Assembly: GCA_041745535.1 (NCBI GenBank)
Contig: JBGTIS010000054.1
Span: 22,995 to 86,994 of the forward strand
Reading direction: 5' to 3'
DNA: 64,000 nt
Source of the DNA: JBGTIS01 sp041745535
GTDB taxonomy: Bacteria > Bacteroidota > Bacteroidia > Cytophagales > Cyclobacteriaceae
Every line of letters starts with the position of its first letter. The stretch's first letter is position 1. This document shows, piece after piece, positions 37,200-47,174 of the stretch. The notes under the pieces are model-generated. The model worked only from the letters and a program-made list of their open reading frames with translations. It had not been told where the DNA came from and made no database searches. The translations under genes and the position numbers were made by a program.

Positions 37200-37844
37200 T
37201 TATTTAATTGTAAAAGTTAATGCCAAACCCACGCTGGTGGCCATGGCAGGCCCAAAATCTGGCTGGATAATAGCCGGTTTGAAGTTAAAACTAAGATCTT
37301 CATTAACTTCAAATTCTTTCAGATGCGCGTCTACAATGGCATCTACAATATTAAGCCCATACAAGGCCGCCATAATGATAATAAAAAAATCGCGGTCGCG
37401 GCGACTACTTTCTACCGCCCTTGGTAGACTGTTTAGATTAAGACCAGGAATACCACTGAATGGATTTTCCTCAGGCAACTGCCGTGCAACCGCGATATTA
37501 GCGTTTCGGTAAATATTGTAATTATCGTTTAATACACTGATGCCATACCCAATTACGATAGCCGCCCCATAAATGATAGGGATTTTCCAGTATTTACCAT
37601 TATACGCCTGACCTAGCCCCGGTAATACGGCAGAATACAAACCTGCCCGCTCCGGTGAATGGCCTGCTGTTTTAGATTGAAAAGTGATGGTATCAGGAGC
37701 ATTTTCACCCGGAATGCCAACCCTTACTGGTATATGGTTGGTTTCAGAAGGTTTCTGACGGGTGGTATCAGCATTGTTATTTTCCTGGGCAAAAAGGCTG
37801 AAAGCGGTTAGCCCCAAAATCAGGCTTAGGAAAATTCGTTTCAT
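37200..37844 (-). CDS. DUF5683-family envelope protein
   Basis: A 214-residue exported protein: signal peptide (about 1-19, SLFAQ), a linker rich in Asn and Thr (20-65), then the DUF5683 core beginning AGLYSAVLPGLGQAYNGKYWKIP, with two hydrophobic helices (about 85-105 and 145-165) and a closing beta strand. This domain almost always sits between parB and dapB in Bacteroidota, which is the layout here (1-base overlap with parB). Its molecular role is not known; location and conservation suggest a structural or anchoring part in the envelope. Confidence 0.85.
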   Translation of the reverse strand: MKRIFLSLILGLTAFSLFAQENNNADTTRQKPSETNHIPVRVGIPGENAPDTITFQSKTAGHSPERAGLYSAVLPGLGQAYNGKYWKIPIIYGAAIVIGYGISVLNDNYNIYRNANIAVARQLPEENPFSGIPGLNLNSLPRAVESSRRDRDFFIIIMAALYGLNIVDAIVDAHLKEFEVNEDLSFNFKPAIIQPDFGPAMATSVGLALTFTIK

Positions 37845-38758
37845 TACAAATCTAATAATTCCAAAATTCTGTTCAGGTCGTCGGCAGAAACGTAAGGAAT
37901 TCTGATTTCTCCTTTATTCCGCGCGTTATTTCGAACCATTACTTTGGTGCCGAAATGAGACGACAACCTGTTTTGCAGTTGCTTGATCTGGTAAACATTT
38001 TCAGCGGTATCTTCATTATCTTTTGTTGTGTTTTTGGGTTTTTTGCCCAGGTTTCGAACCAGTTCCTCTACTTTTCGAACAGAGAGGTCGTTTTTTATGG
38101 TAGACTCGAAAATATATAATTGCTGGTCGATGCTCTCCACATTAATAATAGCCCGGGCATGTCCCATCGAGATCTGATTATCCCGGAGTGCTCCCTGTAT
38201 TTTAGGCGGTAATTTCAATAGCCGCAGGTAATTGTTCACCGTAGTGCGGTTTTTGCCCACACGCTCCCCCAATTGTTCCTGTTTCAGGTCGCATTCGGAA
38301 ATCAGTCGCTGATAACTTTGCGCGATTTCCATGGAGTTCAGGTTTTCGCGCTGAATGTTTTCAATCAGGGCCATTTCCAGCATTTGCTGGTCGTTGGCGG
38401 TGCGGACATAGGCCGGAATTTCATGCAAACCCGCGATTCGGGAAGCCTGTACCCGTCGCTCTCCTGAAATTAACTGAAACTGACCACCACCTATTGACCT
38501 CACCGTGATAGGCTGTATAATACCCTGTGTTTTAATAGAATCGGCCAGTTCTTCCAAAGCTTCACGATCGAAGTGGCTTCGGGGTTGGTAGGGGTTTACC
38601 TCAACTTTGGATAAGGGAATATTAAAAATCGTATTAACTACAGTTCTGCTTTTAGCCTTTTCCGGACTTATATCTGAATCGTCAAGAAGCGCGCTCAGTC
38701 CTCTACCCAAAACAGTTTTCTTTTTAGTGGCTGGTATTTTTCTGTTTTCCATACTCAT
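37844..38758 (-). CDS. parB: Chromosome partitioning protein ParB
   Basis: ParB/Spo0J of 304 residues, the centromere (parS)-binding CTP switch that loads SMC and works with ParA to move the origin. The N-terminal CTPase domain has NPYQPRSHFD and the GERRVQASRIAG box (about 105-120), the helix-turn-helix follows (GERVGKNRTTVNNYLRLLKLP) and the C-terminal dimerisation part ends at DLNRILELLDL. The linker before the C-domain is charged. It starts 6 bp after parA and overlaps the DUF5683 start by one base. No perfect parS site was noticed in the window. Confidence 0.94.
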   Translation of the reverse strand: MSMENRKIPATKKKTVLGRGLSALLDDSDISPEKAKSRTVVNTIFNIPLSKVEVNPYQPRSHFDREALEELADSIKTQGIIQPITVRSIGGGQFQLISGERRVQASRIAGLHEIPAYVRTANDQQMLEMALIENIQRENLNSMEIAQSYQRLISECDLKQEQLGERVGKNRTTVNNYLRLLKLPPKIQGALRDNQISMGHARAIINVESIDQQLYIFESTIKNDLSVRKVEELVRNLGKKPKNTTKDNEDTAENVYQIKQLQNRLSSHFGTKVMVRNNARNKGEIRIPYVSADDLNRILELLDL

Positions 38759-38764
38759 TTACGT

Positions 38765-39535
38765 TTAAGCTAATCCGTTTCTTTCCAAAATTTCCTGTGC
38801 TAAGTTGATATAGCTGATCGATCCTTTACTGTCCGCGTCATAGGCAATGGCTGGTAAACCATAACTGGGCGATTCGCTTAGCTTGATATTACGGGGTACT
38901 ACTGTTTTAAAAACTATATGTTGAAAATGAGAGTTCACTTCTTCCACTACCTGATTGGAAAGCCGCAGGCGCATATCATACATGGTGAGCAAAATACCCT
39001 CTATTTCCAGGTTCATATTCAAACGGGTTTGAATAATTTTGATAGTATTCAGTAGCTTGCCCAATCCTTCCAGGGCATAATATTCGCATTGTACCGGAAT
39101 AATTACCGAATCGGATGCGGTTAAGGCATTAATGGTAATTAAACCCAGAGAAGGAGAACAGTCTACAATAATAAAATCGTATTGATCTTTAATTTCGGCA
39201 AGCGCGATTCGCATTTTTTCTTCACGTTCTTCCAGGTTTACCATTTCCACTTCGGCGCCTACCAAGTCAATATGTGAAGGGATCAGGTCCAGAAACTCAA
39301 TTTCAGTTTTCCTGATAATGCTTTTTACATCAATGCCGTCTACCATGCACTCGTAAATGCTGTTTTCTACTTCTTTCGGATTTACGCCCATGCCTGATGT
39401 GGCATTTGCCTGGGGATCTGCGTCAACCACCAGTGTGTTGTATTCCAGCGCCGCGAAACTGGCCGCCAGATTGATCGCACTGGTTGTTTTCCCTACGCCT
39501 CCTTTCTGATTAGCAATTGCGATTATTTTCCCCAT
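38765..39535 (-). CDS. parA: Chromosome partitioning ATPase ParA (Soj)
   Basis: ParA/MinD-type deviant Walker ATPase, 256 residues, that dimerises on the nucleoid and is released by ParB. The Walker A loop is KGGVGKTT (11-18) with the signature first lysine, the A' motif is VVDADPQANAT and Walker B is DFIIVDCSPSLG. There is no N-terminal regulatory domain, so it is the small chromosomal Soj type. It is the first gene of a five-gene minus-strand run. The region upstream (39536-39965) should hold the operon promoter. Confidence 0.94.
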   Translation of the reverse strand: MGKIIAIANQKGGVGKTTSAINLAASFAALEYNTLVVDADPQANATSGMGVNPKEVENSIYECMVDGIDVKSIIRKTEIEFLDLIPSHIDLVGAEVEMVNLEEREEKMRIALAEIKDQYDFIIVDCSPSLGLITINALTASDSVIIPVQCEYYALEGLGKLLNTIKIIQTRLNMNLEIEGILLTMYDMRLRLSNQVVEEVNSHFQHIVFKTVVPRNIKLSESPSYGLPAIAYDADSKGSISYINLAQEILERNGLA

Positions 39536-39965
39536 ATTATTTATTATTCATTTTGAAAGGCCAGCTAAAAGTTTGGAATAAGATTTAAATTACAAATGGT
39601 TTTATCCAAAATATTTCAAAGCAATTTTTATCATCCTTGGTCGCCATGTCGCAAACGGCGCGTCGCGGTTTCATCTCCTATTTATGAAAAAACTACATAT
39701 TTCACAGTGCTGGGCGTTTGATGCTGTTTAAGGACAGCCACAAATATAAAAGTTTAATATAAATATCTTATACAAAATTTAAGTAATCTGAAAAACAGGC
39801 CTACTTTCCATTTAAGGTGAGAAAAATAGCATTTGATAGTATAAAAATCATAGTAATTGCCATAGAAATTTTTAAATAAGGTATAATAGCTGGAAAAGTT
39901 TGATGAAACTTATAATCTTACTTAATTTTATCGCCTTGATAAAAAAAAATAAAGATTTTGAACCT
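39536..39965. other. Divergent intergenic region of parA and the PfkB kinase gene
   Basis: About 430 bp of mostly AT-rich DNA that must contain both promoters. A short GC-rich island (39635-39669) stands out, and a small hairpin (gctgt / acagc, 39723-39738) lies beside it. No parS-like palindrome was found. A 29-codon frame with an upstream aggag (39585-39674, minus) is probably fortuitous. Confidence 0.45.
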
Positions 39966-40889
39966 ATGAGCTTATTAGTGGTAGGGTCTGTGGCGTTTGA
40001 TGCCATAGAAACCCCTTTTGGAAAAACAGATAAAATTATTGGTGGGTCTGGTACCTATATTTCATTAGCAGCTTCTTACTTTTCTAAAAAAGTAAATGTC
40101 GTGGCTGTGGTGGGCGGCGATTTTGCCTCTTCTGATATTAATTTGTTGCGGGAACACGGAATTAATACGGAAGGGCTACAGGTGAAACAGGGCGAAAAGT
40201 CATTTTTCTGGTCGGGCCGATACCATAACGACCTGAACACCCGTGATACTTTGGTTACCGACCTGAATGTGTTGGCTAATTTTGACCCTGTTATTCCGGA
40301 AACCTACCAGGATTGTAGATACCTGATGCTGGGCAATTTAACCCCTTCGGTACAAAAACTTGTTATTGAACGCCTTAATAAGCGCCCTAAGCTGGTAGTA
40401 ATGGATACCATGAACTTCTGGATGGAACCCCAGTTTAAAGATACCCTGATGGAGGTATTGGGTATGGTAGATGTACTGTCGCTGAACGACGAAGAAGCCC
40501 GGCAGCTTTCCAGCGAATATTCACTGCTGAAAGCTTCTGAAAAGATTCGGAAAATGGGACCCAAAATAGTGATCATAAAAAAAGGAGAGCACGGCGCTTT
40601 GCTCTTTGGCGAGGACCAGATATTTTTTGCGCCTGCCTTACCGCTGTACGAGGTATTTGACCCAACTGGGGCCGGCGATACCTTTGCTGGCGGCTTTATT
40701 GGTTACCTGGCCAGTACCGATGATATTTCTTTTGAAAATATGAAAAGGGCTGTAATTTATGGTTCTGCCCTGGCCTCTTTCTGTGTGGAAAAGTTTGGAG
40801 CCGAACGCGTTGTGAATCTTACCGAGAAGGATTTGGAAGACCGGGTGCAGGAATTTATCGACCTGGTACAGTTCGAAATCAGCTATTAA
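39966..40889 (+). CDS. PfkB-family sugar/nucleoside kinase
   Basis: Ribokinase-type (PfkB) kinase of 307 residues from the chosen start MSLLVVGSVAFDAIETP. An earlier in-frame ATG at 39900 would prepend 22 residues unlike the family. The N-terminal substrate part has IIGGSGTYISLAASYF and the C-terminal ATP/anion-hole signature is FDPTGAGDTFAGGFIGYLA with the catalytic Asp in GAGD. The enzyme phosphorylates a sugar or nucleoside hydroxyl; the family does not fix the substrate. It is followed, after about 145 bp, by the unknown helical protein on the same strand. Confidence 0.85.
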   Translation: MSLLVVGSVAFDAIETPFGKTDKIIGGSGTYISLAASYFSKKVNVVAVVGGDFASSDINLLREHGINTEGLQVKQGEKSFFWSGRYHNDLNTRDTLVTDLNVLANFDPVIPETYQDCRYLMLGNLTPSVQKLVIERLNKRPKLVVMDTMNFWMEPQFKDTLMEVLGMVDVLSLNDEEARQLSSEYSLLKASEKIRKMGPKIVIIKKGEHGALLFGEDQIFFAPALPLYEVFDPTGAGDTFAGGFIGYLASTDDISFENMKRAVIYGSALASFCVEKFGAERVVNLTEKDLEDRVQEFIDLVQFEISY

Positions 40890-41035
40890 AACTACTAGCA
40901 AATAGGTGAGAAATTTAACGTGTTTTAGTTATTACCCGAACCCTGTTTCGTATTGAAATATCTTGCTAAGGTATTTTATGAAATTTGCTTAGTTTTTTTT
41001 AATTTACCTGAGCGAAACATGAAATTTTTTTAGCT

Positions 41036-41626
41036 ATGACTACTATAAGAGAACTTTTTTTCTTTGAATCGGAAGAAGATATCCGAAACCTAGAGCATAA
41101 GGTAAATACTACCTTCGAGTTACTGAACCGGGTAAATATATGTTTCCATTCATTAGGAATCGGAAAACTAACCGACATCAGGCAATTAGAACTTGCCATG
41201 GAAAATCTGGAGTTTGTGCGCAAACTTATTTTTGAAAAGAAAATGTGCCATCCAGTCCATTTAGAGCAGGACAATCAATGGCTGAGCACTAAACTTTTCT
41301 CGTTAAATCAGGCCTTTGAAGATTATATGGCAGCTGTAAAATTATTTAAGAACCATAAACGTGCTGATGATGTGGATTGGGATTTGTTTATGCTGGTAGA
41401 TGGCTGTTTATATATTGATGCCAAAGTGCTGGAATCCCGGAAAGAGTCATTCCGCTACTATGAAACGAGTATTTCACGAAAAAAGAAAATTGAGGTAATT
41501 GAAAATTTAATCGAAGCCATTGAGGAAGTGGAATCTTTAGGTCTCACTGCCTTTACCTCATTCGATTCTCCTGTAATTAACCACACAAACGGAGGTTACC
41601 GGGTAAATAATGAAGCCGTACAATAA
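41036..41626 (+). CDS. Helical protein of unknown function
   Basis: A 196-residue soluble protein, mostly charged alpha-helix with heptad-like spacing (about 8-80 and 140-175) and no signal peptide or membrane segment. It contains three Cys residues without a metal-site pattern. I recognise no family; it could be a small scaffold or regulator conserved in near relatives. It is downstream of the PfkB gene and converges on the oxoprolinase gene with a 10-bp gap, so no terminator fits there. Codon use resembles the surrounding core genes, suggesting it is native. Confidence 0.55.
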   Translation: MTTIRELFFFESEEDIRNLEHKVNTTFELLNRVNICFHSLGIGKLTDIRQLELAMENLEFVRKLIFEKKMCHPVHLEQDNQWLSTKLFSLNQAFEDYMAAVKLFKNHKRADDVDWDLFMLVDGCLYIDAKVLESRKESFRYYETSISRKKKIEVIENLIEAIEEVESLGLTAFTSFDSPVINHTNGGYRVNNEAVQ

Positions 41627-41636
41627 CATTAACAAT

Positions 41637-44600
41637 TCAATCCTTTTTCTGAGTTCCATATCCGCCGCCGCCGGGCGTTCGCAGAATTAATCTGTCACCA
41701 GGTAAAAGTTCTTTCTGGTCAATCCCATCCATGGTTTCTTCCGTTCCATTGTGCCGGATTATCTTCTGTTCACCTTTTTTCCCGGCCTCTCCGCCGTGTA
41801 ATCCGTAAGGTAACTCCTTTCTGTGTTGCGACAGCAAAGTAAGGGATACGGGTTGAAGGAAGGTGATTTTTCTGATGATACCTTCACCGCCCTGCCATTT
41901 ACCCTTACCACCCGAATACATCCGGATAGAAAATTCATCCAAACGAACCGGGTAGCGTAATTCGAAAATCTCCGGGTCGGTGATGCGGGTATTGGTCATA
42001 TGCTGGTGTACGGCGCTGGCGCCATGAAAGCCATTTCCGGCACCGGTTCCACCACCTATGGTTTCATAATAGCCAAACGAAGCATTACCAAATAACAAAT
42101 TATTCATGGTTCCCTGGCTACAGGCCGCCAAGCCGAAAGCTTTCAACAGAGTATCTACTAATCGCTGACTGGTTTCTGTATTGCCTCCCACAACAGCCGG
42201 GCATGCTTCAGGATTTTTGGTGAAATCAGGATTAAGAATGCCTTGCGGAATAATTAATCGCACTGATTCCATAATACCTTCGTTCAATGGAATAGGCTTG
42301 TTGATTAACAGCCTTAATACATAAATAACCGCGCTGTTTACAATAGCGGGTGTGGCATTTAAATTTGCCGGATGGGTAGGCCCTGAACCTGTAAAATCAA
42401 ACATTATTTCGCTGTTATTAATTTGTATCCGCACAGATAATGGTGTTCCATCATCCAAAAACTCCTGGGCTTTAAAAACTGTTTCCTTTAATTTTTGCAG
42501 GCTTTCTGTCAAACTAAAACGCGCATATTGGGTAAGGGCTTTTTGATATTTAAGAACCAACGCCAGAGAGAATTTTTGGCTCAGTTCTTTTAAAGAAGAC
42601 ACTCCCAACTGAATAGCCGCGAGGGTACCATTTAAATCAGCCATATTTTCCCGAATGGCACGGGTAGGATAGGGACCAGCCATTAATATTTGTTCAATTT
42701 CGTGCCACCGGGGTTCCCCTTTTCTTAACAAATAGGTAGGAGCGATTACCACACCTTCTTCTGCCAGGGAGGTAGCATCGGGTGGCATAGACCCCGGACG
42801 TGTGCCGCCTACTTCGGTATGATGGGCACGGATGGCTACATAACCGATAAGTGATTGATTGTCGGTAAACGCCGGGGCGATCAGGGTAATATCGGGCAGG
42901 TGTGAGCCTCCATATTGAGGATGATTGGTAATTACCACATCACCGGGTTCCAGCAATAGTTTTTCTTTTACCTTTCTTACGCAGATGCCCAGGCTTCCCA
43001 AATGTACAGGAATATGGGGCGCGTTTACCACCAGGTTTCCATCCGGATCCAGTATACCACAGGAAAAATCGAGCCTTTCTTTTACATTTACTGAAAAGGC
43101 CACCCGTTCCAGCAAAAAACCCATTTCTTCAGCAATCGCTGTAAAACGATTGGTAAACAGCTCTAGCTGTACCGATTCCGGTTTTTCTATTGAATTTCGC
43201 TTGGTTTGTACATCTTGATTTTCTTCATTGTAGTTAATGATGATATTGTTGAAAATGTCAAGTTCAAAAACCCAGTTATTTTCAACGGTAACCGAACAGT
43301 TGTTGCTGATTACCAGGGCAGGTCCCTGAATGCTGGCGCCCGGTTGTAAGTCTTCCCAATAAAACACAGGAATTTCCTGCCATTTTCCATTCAAAAAACA
43401 ATTCGAATAATCTGAAGGATCAGGACTATAAATATTCAGATGAATTTCTGGCAATTCCGGTAGATTTCCTTCTACCGAAGCAGTTACCTTTATTGATTCA
43501 AGCTCTATGGTTCGATGTGCCAGCCAGTGGCCATACAGTTGTTTATATTTTTCCCGGAAAACCTCATGTAAATTCACGTTTTTTTCGTAATCGATGGGTA
43601 AGCTGGCTTCCTGACCCTCAAATCGTAAAAATATTTGCCTAGAACGAATACTGATTTGCTCATCGGAATAGCCTTCACGCCGTATTTTTTCTTTTGCCTC
43701 AAGGCTCACTTCCGCTATCCACATATCCAATTGACCAATAACTGAATGCAGAGGTTGTATTACCTGTCGGGTAACCATCCGTTCTATGGCGGCTTGTCCG
43801 ATACCAAAAGCACTTAATAATCCAGCATCATAAGGAACTATTACCTGCTTCATCTGGAGTAATTGCGCTACCTCACAGGCATGCTGTCCGCCCGCACCGC
43901 CAAACGCCAGTAAACTGAATGCTGTTGGATCATAACCTTTTTGTACGGAAAGTTTACGAATAGCTTCCACCATTTTTTCATTGGCAATGCTGATAAAACC
44001 GTTTAGTAGGGCTTCTTCTGATACAGGATGTTTGGAAGAAGCATTCAGGGTATCTTTCAATTGCCGGAATGCTGCTTGTGCTGCCTCTTTATGAATAGGA
44101 ATACCAAACCGATCTTCTTTTAGTTTGCCCATAAGCAAATTAATATCAGTGAGTGCCAAAGGACCGCCAAATCCATAACAGGCCGGTCCTGGGTTGGCAC
44201 CGGCGCTTTCAGGGCCAACCGAAAGTTTATGGCCATCGAAGTAACACAGCGACCCACCTCCAGCCGCCACTGTTTCAATAGCAAGGCTTGGTACTGATAA
44301 GTGCGTATCACCCATTTGAAGCTCATATCGGTAGCTGAATTCCTGATCGTATCGCGAAACATCGGTACTAGTACCGCCCATATCCAGGGTTAATAATTTC
44401 GGAGCCTGGCCCGTGTACAGTCCAATCAGTCTGGCAATGTAAGCAGCGCCCACCACACCGCCGGCAGGCCCGCTGAGCAAACTGTCTACAGGTTGGTAAT
44501 ACTGGGCATCCACCAGTCCGCCAGCGCTGGTCATTACTTTTAGGGAGCCTTCCGGTAACTTTTGTAAAACTCCCTGTAAATAATTTTCTATTATCACAGA

Positions 44601-45476
44601 CAGATAGGCATTGGTAATGGCTGTTTCCGCACGGGGCAAAATTTTAATGGTTGGTGCCAGGAAAGCCGAAGCTGATATATATTTGATTCCGGCTTCTTTT
44701 AAACGTTTGGTCAGCAACATTTCGTGTTCAGGATTAAGGTAGCTATGTGGAAAAGCTATAGCAATTGCTTCGGCTTTTTTAGTTTTAGCAAATTCAATTA
44801 CCCTGTTCACTTCACTTTCGGTAAGTGGACGAATAACTTCCCCCTTACTGCCTATTCGTTCGTCTACTTCAATTACTTCTGTGTACAAGGGTTCGGTTTG
44901 CAAAATGTGCAGGGCAAAAATGTCTTTCCGTTGCTGGGTGCCAATCTTTACTAAATCCCTAAAACCACGGGTAACCATAAAAATAACCTTACTGCCTTTT
45001 TTTTCTAAAATAGCATTGGTGCCTTTGGTGGAACCCAGCCGCATTTCAATTGGGGGTAAGGGTTGTCGCAAAGGGGTATTCGTAACCAACCTGGCTGCCA
45101 GGATGGGCGCTTCTTCAGTGGCGCTGATTTCAAAATCCGCTGCTTTCAGAGAATCCCGATCGGGTAGGGAGGACAAGGTTAATTGTCCCAGTTCCAGATT
45201 AGAGCCAATTATTTGAACAGGAATATGTGCGCTGTTTAATAGCTTGAACTGATAACCGGTAAAAATGTCTTTTTGGGTAGTCCAGTTACAATTTACCTGT
45301 ATAGTACCTTCTTTTTCTGACAAAACGGCAACTATTCTTCCGCGTAAAGCTCCGGTACTTAGCACCTTGGCACGTGTCAGGTTTTGGTAGGGATCAACGG
45401 CAAGGCAGTCGGTAAAGGTGCCACCGGTATCTACCCATAATTTCCAGTTATTTTCAGTATTTTCCACAGCAACCAA
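41637..45476 (-). CDS. Fused hydantoinase A/B, 5-oxoprolinase-type
   Basis: A 1279-residue cytosolic enzyme joining both halves of the hydantoinase/oxoprolinase family in one chain, like eukaryotic 5-oxoprolinase (ATP-driven opening of 5-oxoproline to glutamate). The A half (about 1-740) starts WKLWVDTGGTFTDCLA, the acetate/hsp70-like phosphate motif, with LTLDMGGTSTDVSRYD and GGAGGQHACEVA further on; the B half (about 765-1275) has DVVITNHPQYGGSHLPDIT and IGGGTGAGNGFHG. The start codon is not ATG: TTG at 45476 or GTG three codons later. No pyroglutamate or glutathione gene is nearby. It is divergent from the second GH3 gene. Confidence 0.88.
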   Translation of the reverse strand: MVAVENTENNWKLWVDTGGTFTDCLAVDPYQNLTRAKVLSTGALRGRIVAVLSEKEGTIQVNCNWTTQKDIFTGYQFKLLNSAHIPVQIIGSNLELGQLTLSSLPDRDSLKAADFEISATEEAPILAARLVTNTPLRQPLPPIEMRLGSTKGTNAILEKKGSKVIFMVTRGFRDLVKIGTQQRKDIFALHILQTEPLYTEVIEVDERIGSKGEVIRPLTESEVNRVIEFAKTKKAEAIAIAFPHSYLNPEHEMLLTKRLKEAGIKYISASAFLAPTIKILPRAETAITNAYLSVIIENYLQGVLQKLPEGSLKVMTSAGGLVDAQYYQPVDSLLSGPAGGVVGAAYIARLIGLYTGQAPKLLTLDMGGTSTDVSRYDQEFSYRYELQMGDTHLSVPSLAIETVAAGGGSLCYFDGHKLSVGPESAGANPGPACYGFGGPLALTDINLLMGKLKEDRFGIPIHKEAAQAAFRQLKDTLNASSKHPVSEEALLNGFISIANEKMVEAIRKLSVQKGYDPTAFSLLAFGGAGGQHACEVAQLLQMKQVIVPYDAGLLSAFGIGQAAIERMVTRQVIQPLHSVIGQLDMWIAEVSLEAKEKIRREGYSDEQISIRSRQIFLRFEGQEASLPIDYEKNVNLHEVFREKYKQLYGHWLAHRTIELESIKVTASVEGNLPELPEIHLNIYSPDPSDYSNCFLNGKWQEIPVFYWEDLQPGASIQGPALVISNNCSVTVENNWVFELDIFNNIIINYNEENQDVQTKRNSIEKPESVQLELFTNRFTAIAEEMGFLLERVAFSVNVKERLDFSCGILDPDGNLVVNAPHIPVHLGSLGICVRKVKEKLLLEPGDVVITNHPQYGGSHLPDITLIAPAFTDNQSLIGYVAIRAHHTEVGGTRPGSMPPDATSLAEEGVVIAPTYLLRKGEPRWHEIEQILMAGPYPTRAIRENMADLNGTLAAIQLGVSSLKELSQKFSLALVLKYQKALTQYARFSLTESLQKLKETVFKAQEFLDDGTPLSVRIQINNSEIMFDFTGSGPTHPANLNATPAIVNSAVIYVLRLLINKPIPLNEGIMESVRLIIPQGILNPDFTKNPEACPAVVGGNTETSQRLVDTLLKAFGLAACSQGTMNNLLFGNASFGYYETIGGGTGAGNGFHGASAVHQHMTNTRITDPEIFELRYPVRLDEFSIRMYSGGKGKWQGGEGIIRKITFLQPVSLTLLSQHRKELPYGLHGGEAGKKGEQKIIRHNGTEETMDGIDQKELLPGDRLILRTPGGGGYGTQKKD

Positions 45477-45629
45477 AATTAGGCAATTCTGCGTTCAGGT
45501 AACAAAGAAGCTAACATTGAAATAAAGATTTCTCTGGTTTTTCTTAGCCCAATCCTGCATAATTCATACTTTAGCCAGACAATTTATGTTGAATGCATAA
45601 TTATAAAGTCTGTTTAGTAAATTTGTCGC

Positions 45630-47141
45630 ATGGGAATAAGATCGGTATTAAGTAAACCGCTGGCAGCCTACGTAGTACGGCAGCAGAAAAAATGGATGAG
45701 CAAGCCGGTGGTGGCACAGCAAAAGGTTTTTGATGATCTGATAAAAAAAGGAAGCAATACTACTTTTGGAAAAGATCATGATTTTGCGAATATTAAAACC
45801 TATGAGGACTTCAAAAAGCGGGTTCCTATTCGCGATTACGAAGCAATAGCACCCTATATTCAGCAAATTATTCAGGGCCAATCTGATGTGTTGTGGCCGG
45901 GAAAACCTGCTTACTTTGCCAAAACATCGGGCACTACTTCAGGCACCAAATACATTCCGATTACCAAAGAATCTGTTCCAAATCATATTAATTCAGCACG
46001 AAACGCATTGCTGAACTATGTACACGAAACAGGTAATGCTGAATTTTTAGATGGCAAGCTTATTTTTTTATCAGGAAGCCCGGTACTGGACAAAAAAGGA
46101 GGAATTCATACCGGCAGGTTATCCGGCATAGTGAACCACCATGTACCCGGCTATTTACGCACCAATCAGATGCCTTCCTATGAAACCAATCGCATTGAAG
46201 ACTGGGAAGAAAAGCTGGAAAAGATTGTAGCGGAAACCGTAGATCAGGATATGACACTGATATCCGGCATTCCACCCTGGGTACAGATGTATTTCGATTG
46301 GTTGCAGGAAAAAACCGGTAAACCAGTGAAAGACATTTTTCCGAATTTTTCGTTGCTGGTGTATGGCGGAGTGAACTTTGAACCCTATCGCCATAAGCTT
46401 TTCGAAACTATTGGAAAGAAAATTGACACCATAGAAACTTATCCGGCTTCAGAAGGGTTTATTGCCTATCAGGATTCACAGGTAGCAGAAGGATTGCTGT
46501 TGCTGGTGGATAGTGGGATTTTCTTTGAGTTTATACCAACAGAAGAATTCTTCGATGAAAATCCGGCAAGGCTGAGCTTAAAAGATGTGGAAATAGGGGT
46601 AAATTATGCTTTAATTATTAATAGCAATGCGGGTTTATGGGGTTATTCCATAGGCGATACTGTTAAATTTGTATCAAAAAACCCATACCGCTTGGTGGTT
46701 AGCGGCCGCATTAAACATTTTATTTCCGCATTTGGCGAGCATGTAATTGGAGAAGAGGTAGAAAAAGCGATGAAAGAAACATTACAGCAATTTCCTGAAA
46801 CCAAGGTAGTAGAATTTACAGTAGCGCCACAGGTAAATCCGAAGGAAGGATTACCCCTGCACGAATGGTATGTGGAATTTGCCAGTCCGCCGGAAGATTT
46901 TCAGTCCTTCGAAAAAGAATTAAACCATCGCATGCGGCATTTAAATACCTATTATGACGATTTAATTTCGGGTAATATTCTCAGAAACTTAAAAATTTTT
47001 CCGCTGCAACGCGATGCTTTCCGCGCTTACATGAAAAGTGAGGGGAAACTGGGTGGGCAGAATAAGGTGCCCCGGCTGTCCAATGACAGAAAAATCGCTG
47101 AAAGTTTAGTAAGTTACACCATAGAATCTATCAATTTATAA
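45630..47141 (+). CDS. GH3-family acyl-adenylate-forming protein (copy 2)
   Basis: A 503-residue second member of the GH3 family in this window. The ATP loop is FAKTSGTTSGTKYIP (about 98), the second motif ETYPASEGF (about 271), the hinge strand GLWGYSIGDTVKF, and the C-terminal GKLGGQNKVPRLS is the same as in copy 1. The two differ clearly in the 120-200 region, so they are old paralogues rather than a recent duplication. A TAAATTTG box ends just before the ATG (45618-45625), which might make the mRNA nearly leaderless, but I see no -33 partner at good spacing. It precedes dxr by 33 bp on the same strand. Confidence 0.87.
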   Translation: MGIRSVLSKPLAAYVVRQQKKWMSKPVVAQQKVFDDLIKKGSNTTFGKDHDFANIKTYEDFKKRVPIRDYEAIAPYIQQIIQGQSDVLWPGKPAYFAKTSGTTSGTKYIPITKESVPNHINSARNALLNYVHETGNAEFLDGKLIFLSGSPVLDKKGGIHTGRLSGIVNHHVPGYLRTNQMPSYETNRIEDWEEKLEKIVAETVDQDMTLISGIPPWVQMYFDWLQEKTGKPVKDIFPNFSLLVYGGVNFEPYRHKLFETIGKKIDTIETYPASEGFIAYQDSQVAEGLLLLVDSGIFFEFIPTEEFFDENPARLSLKDVEIGVNYALIINSNAGLWGYSIGDTVKFVSKNPYRLVVSGRIKHFISAFGEHVIGEEVEKAMKETLQQFPETKVVEFTVAPQVNPKEGLPLHEWYVEFASPPEDFQSFEKELNHRMRHLNTYYDDLISGNILRNLKIFPLQRDAFRAYMKSEGKLGGQNKVPRLSNDRKIAESLVSYTIESINL

Positions 47142-47174
47142 AAGGCGTAATCGCTGTTAACCCTTGCTCAAAAT

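Noticed and set aside
39585..39674. A 29-codon minus-strand frame starting MKPRRAV with an aggag before it
   Set aside because: Bacteroidota seldom rely on such ribosome sites, the frame overlaps the likely parA promoter region, and no homology is recognisable.
38765..39965. parS centromere site near parAB
   Set aside because: No palindrome of the TGTTTCACGTGAAACA type was found in or near the operon; the site may be elsewhere in the genome.
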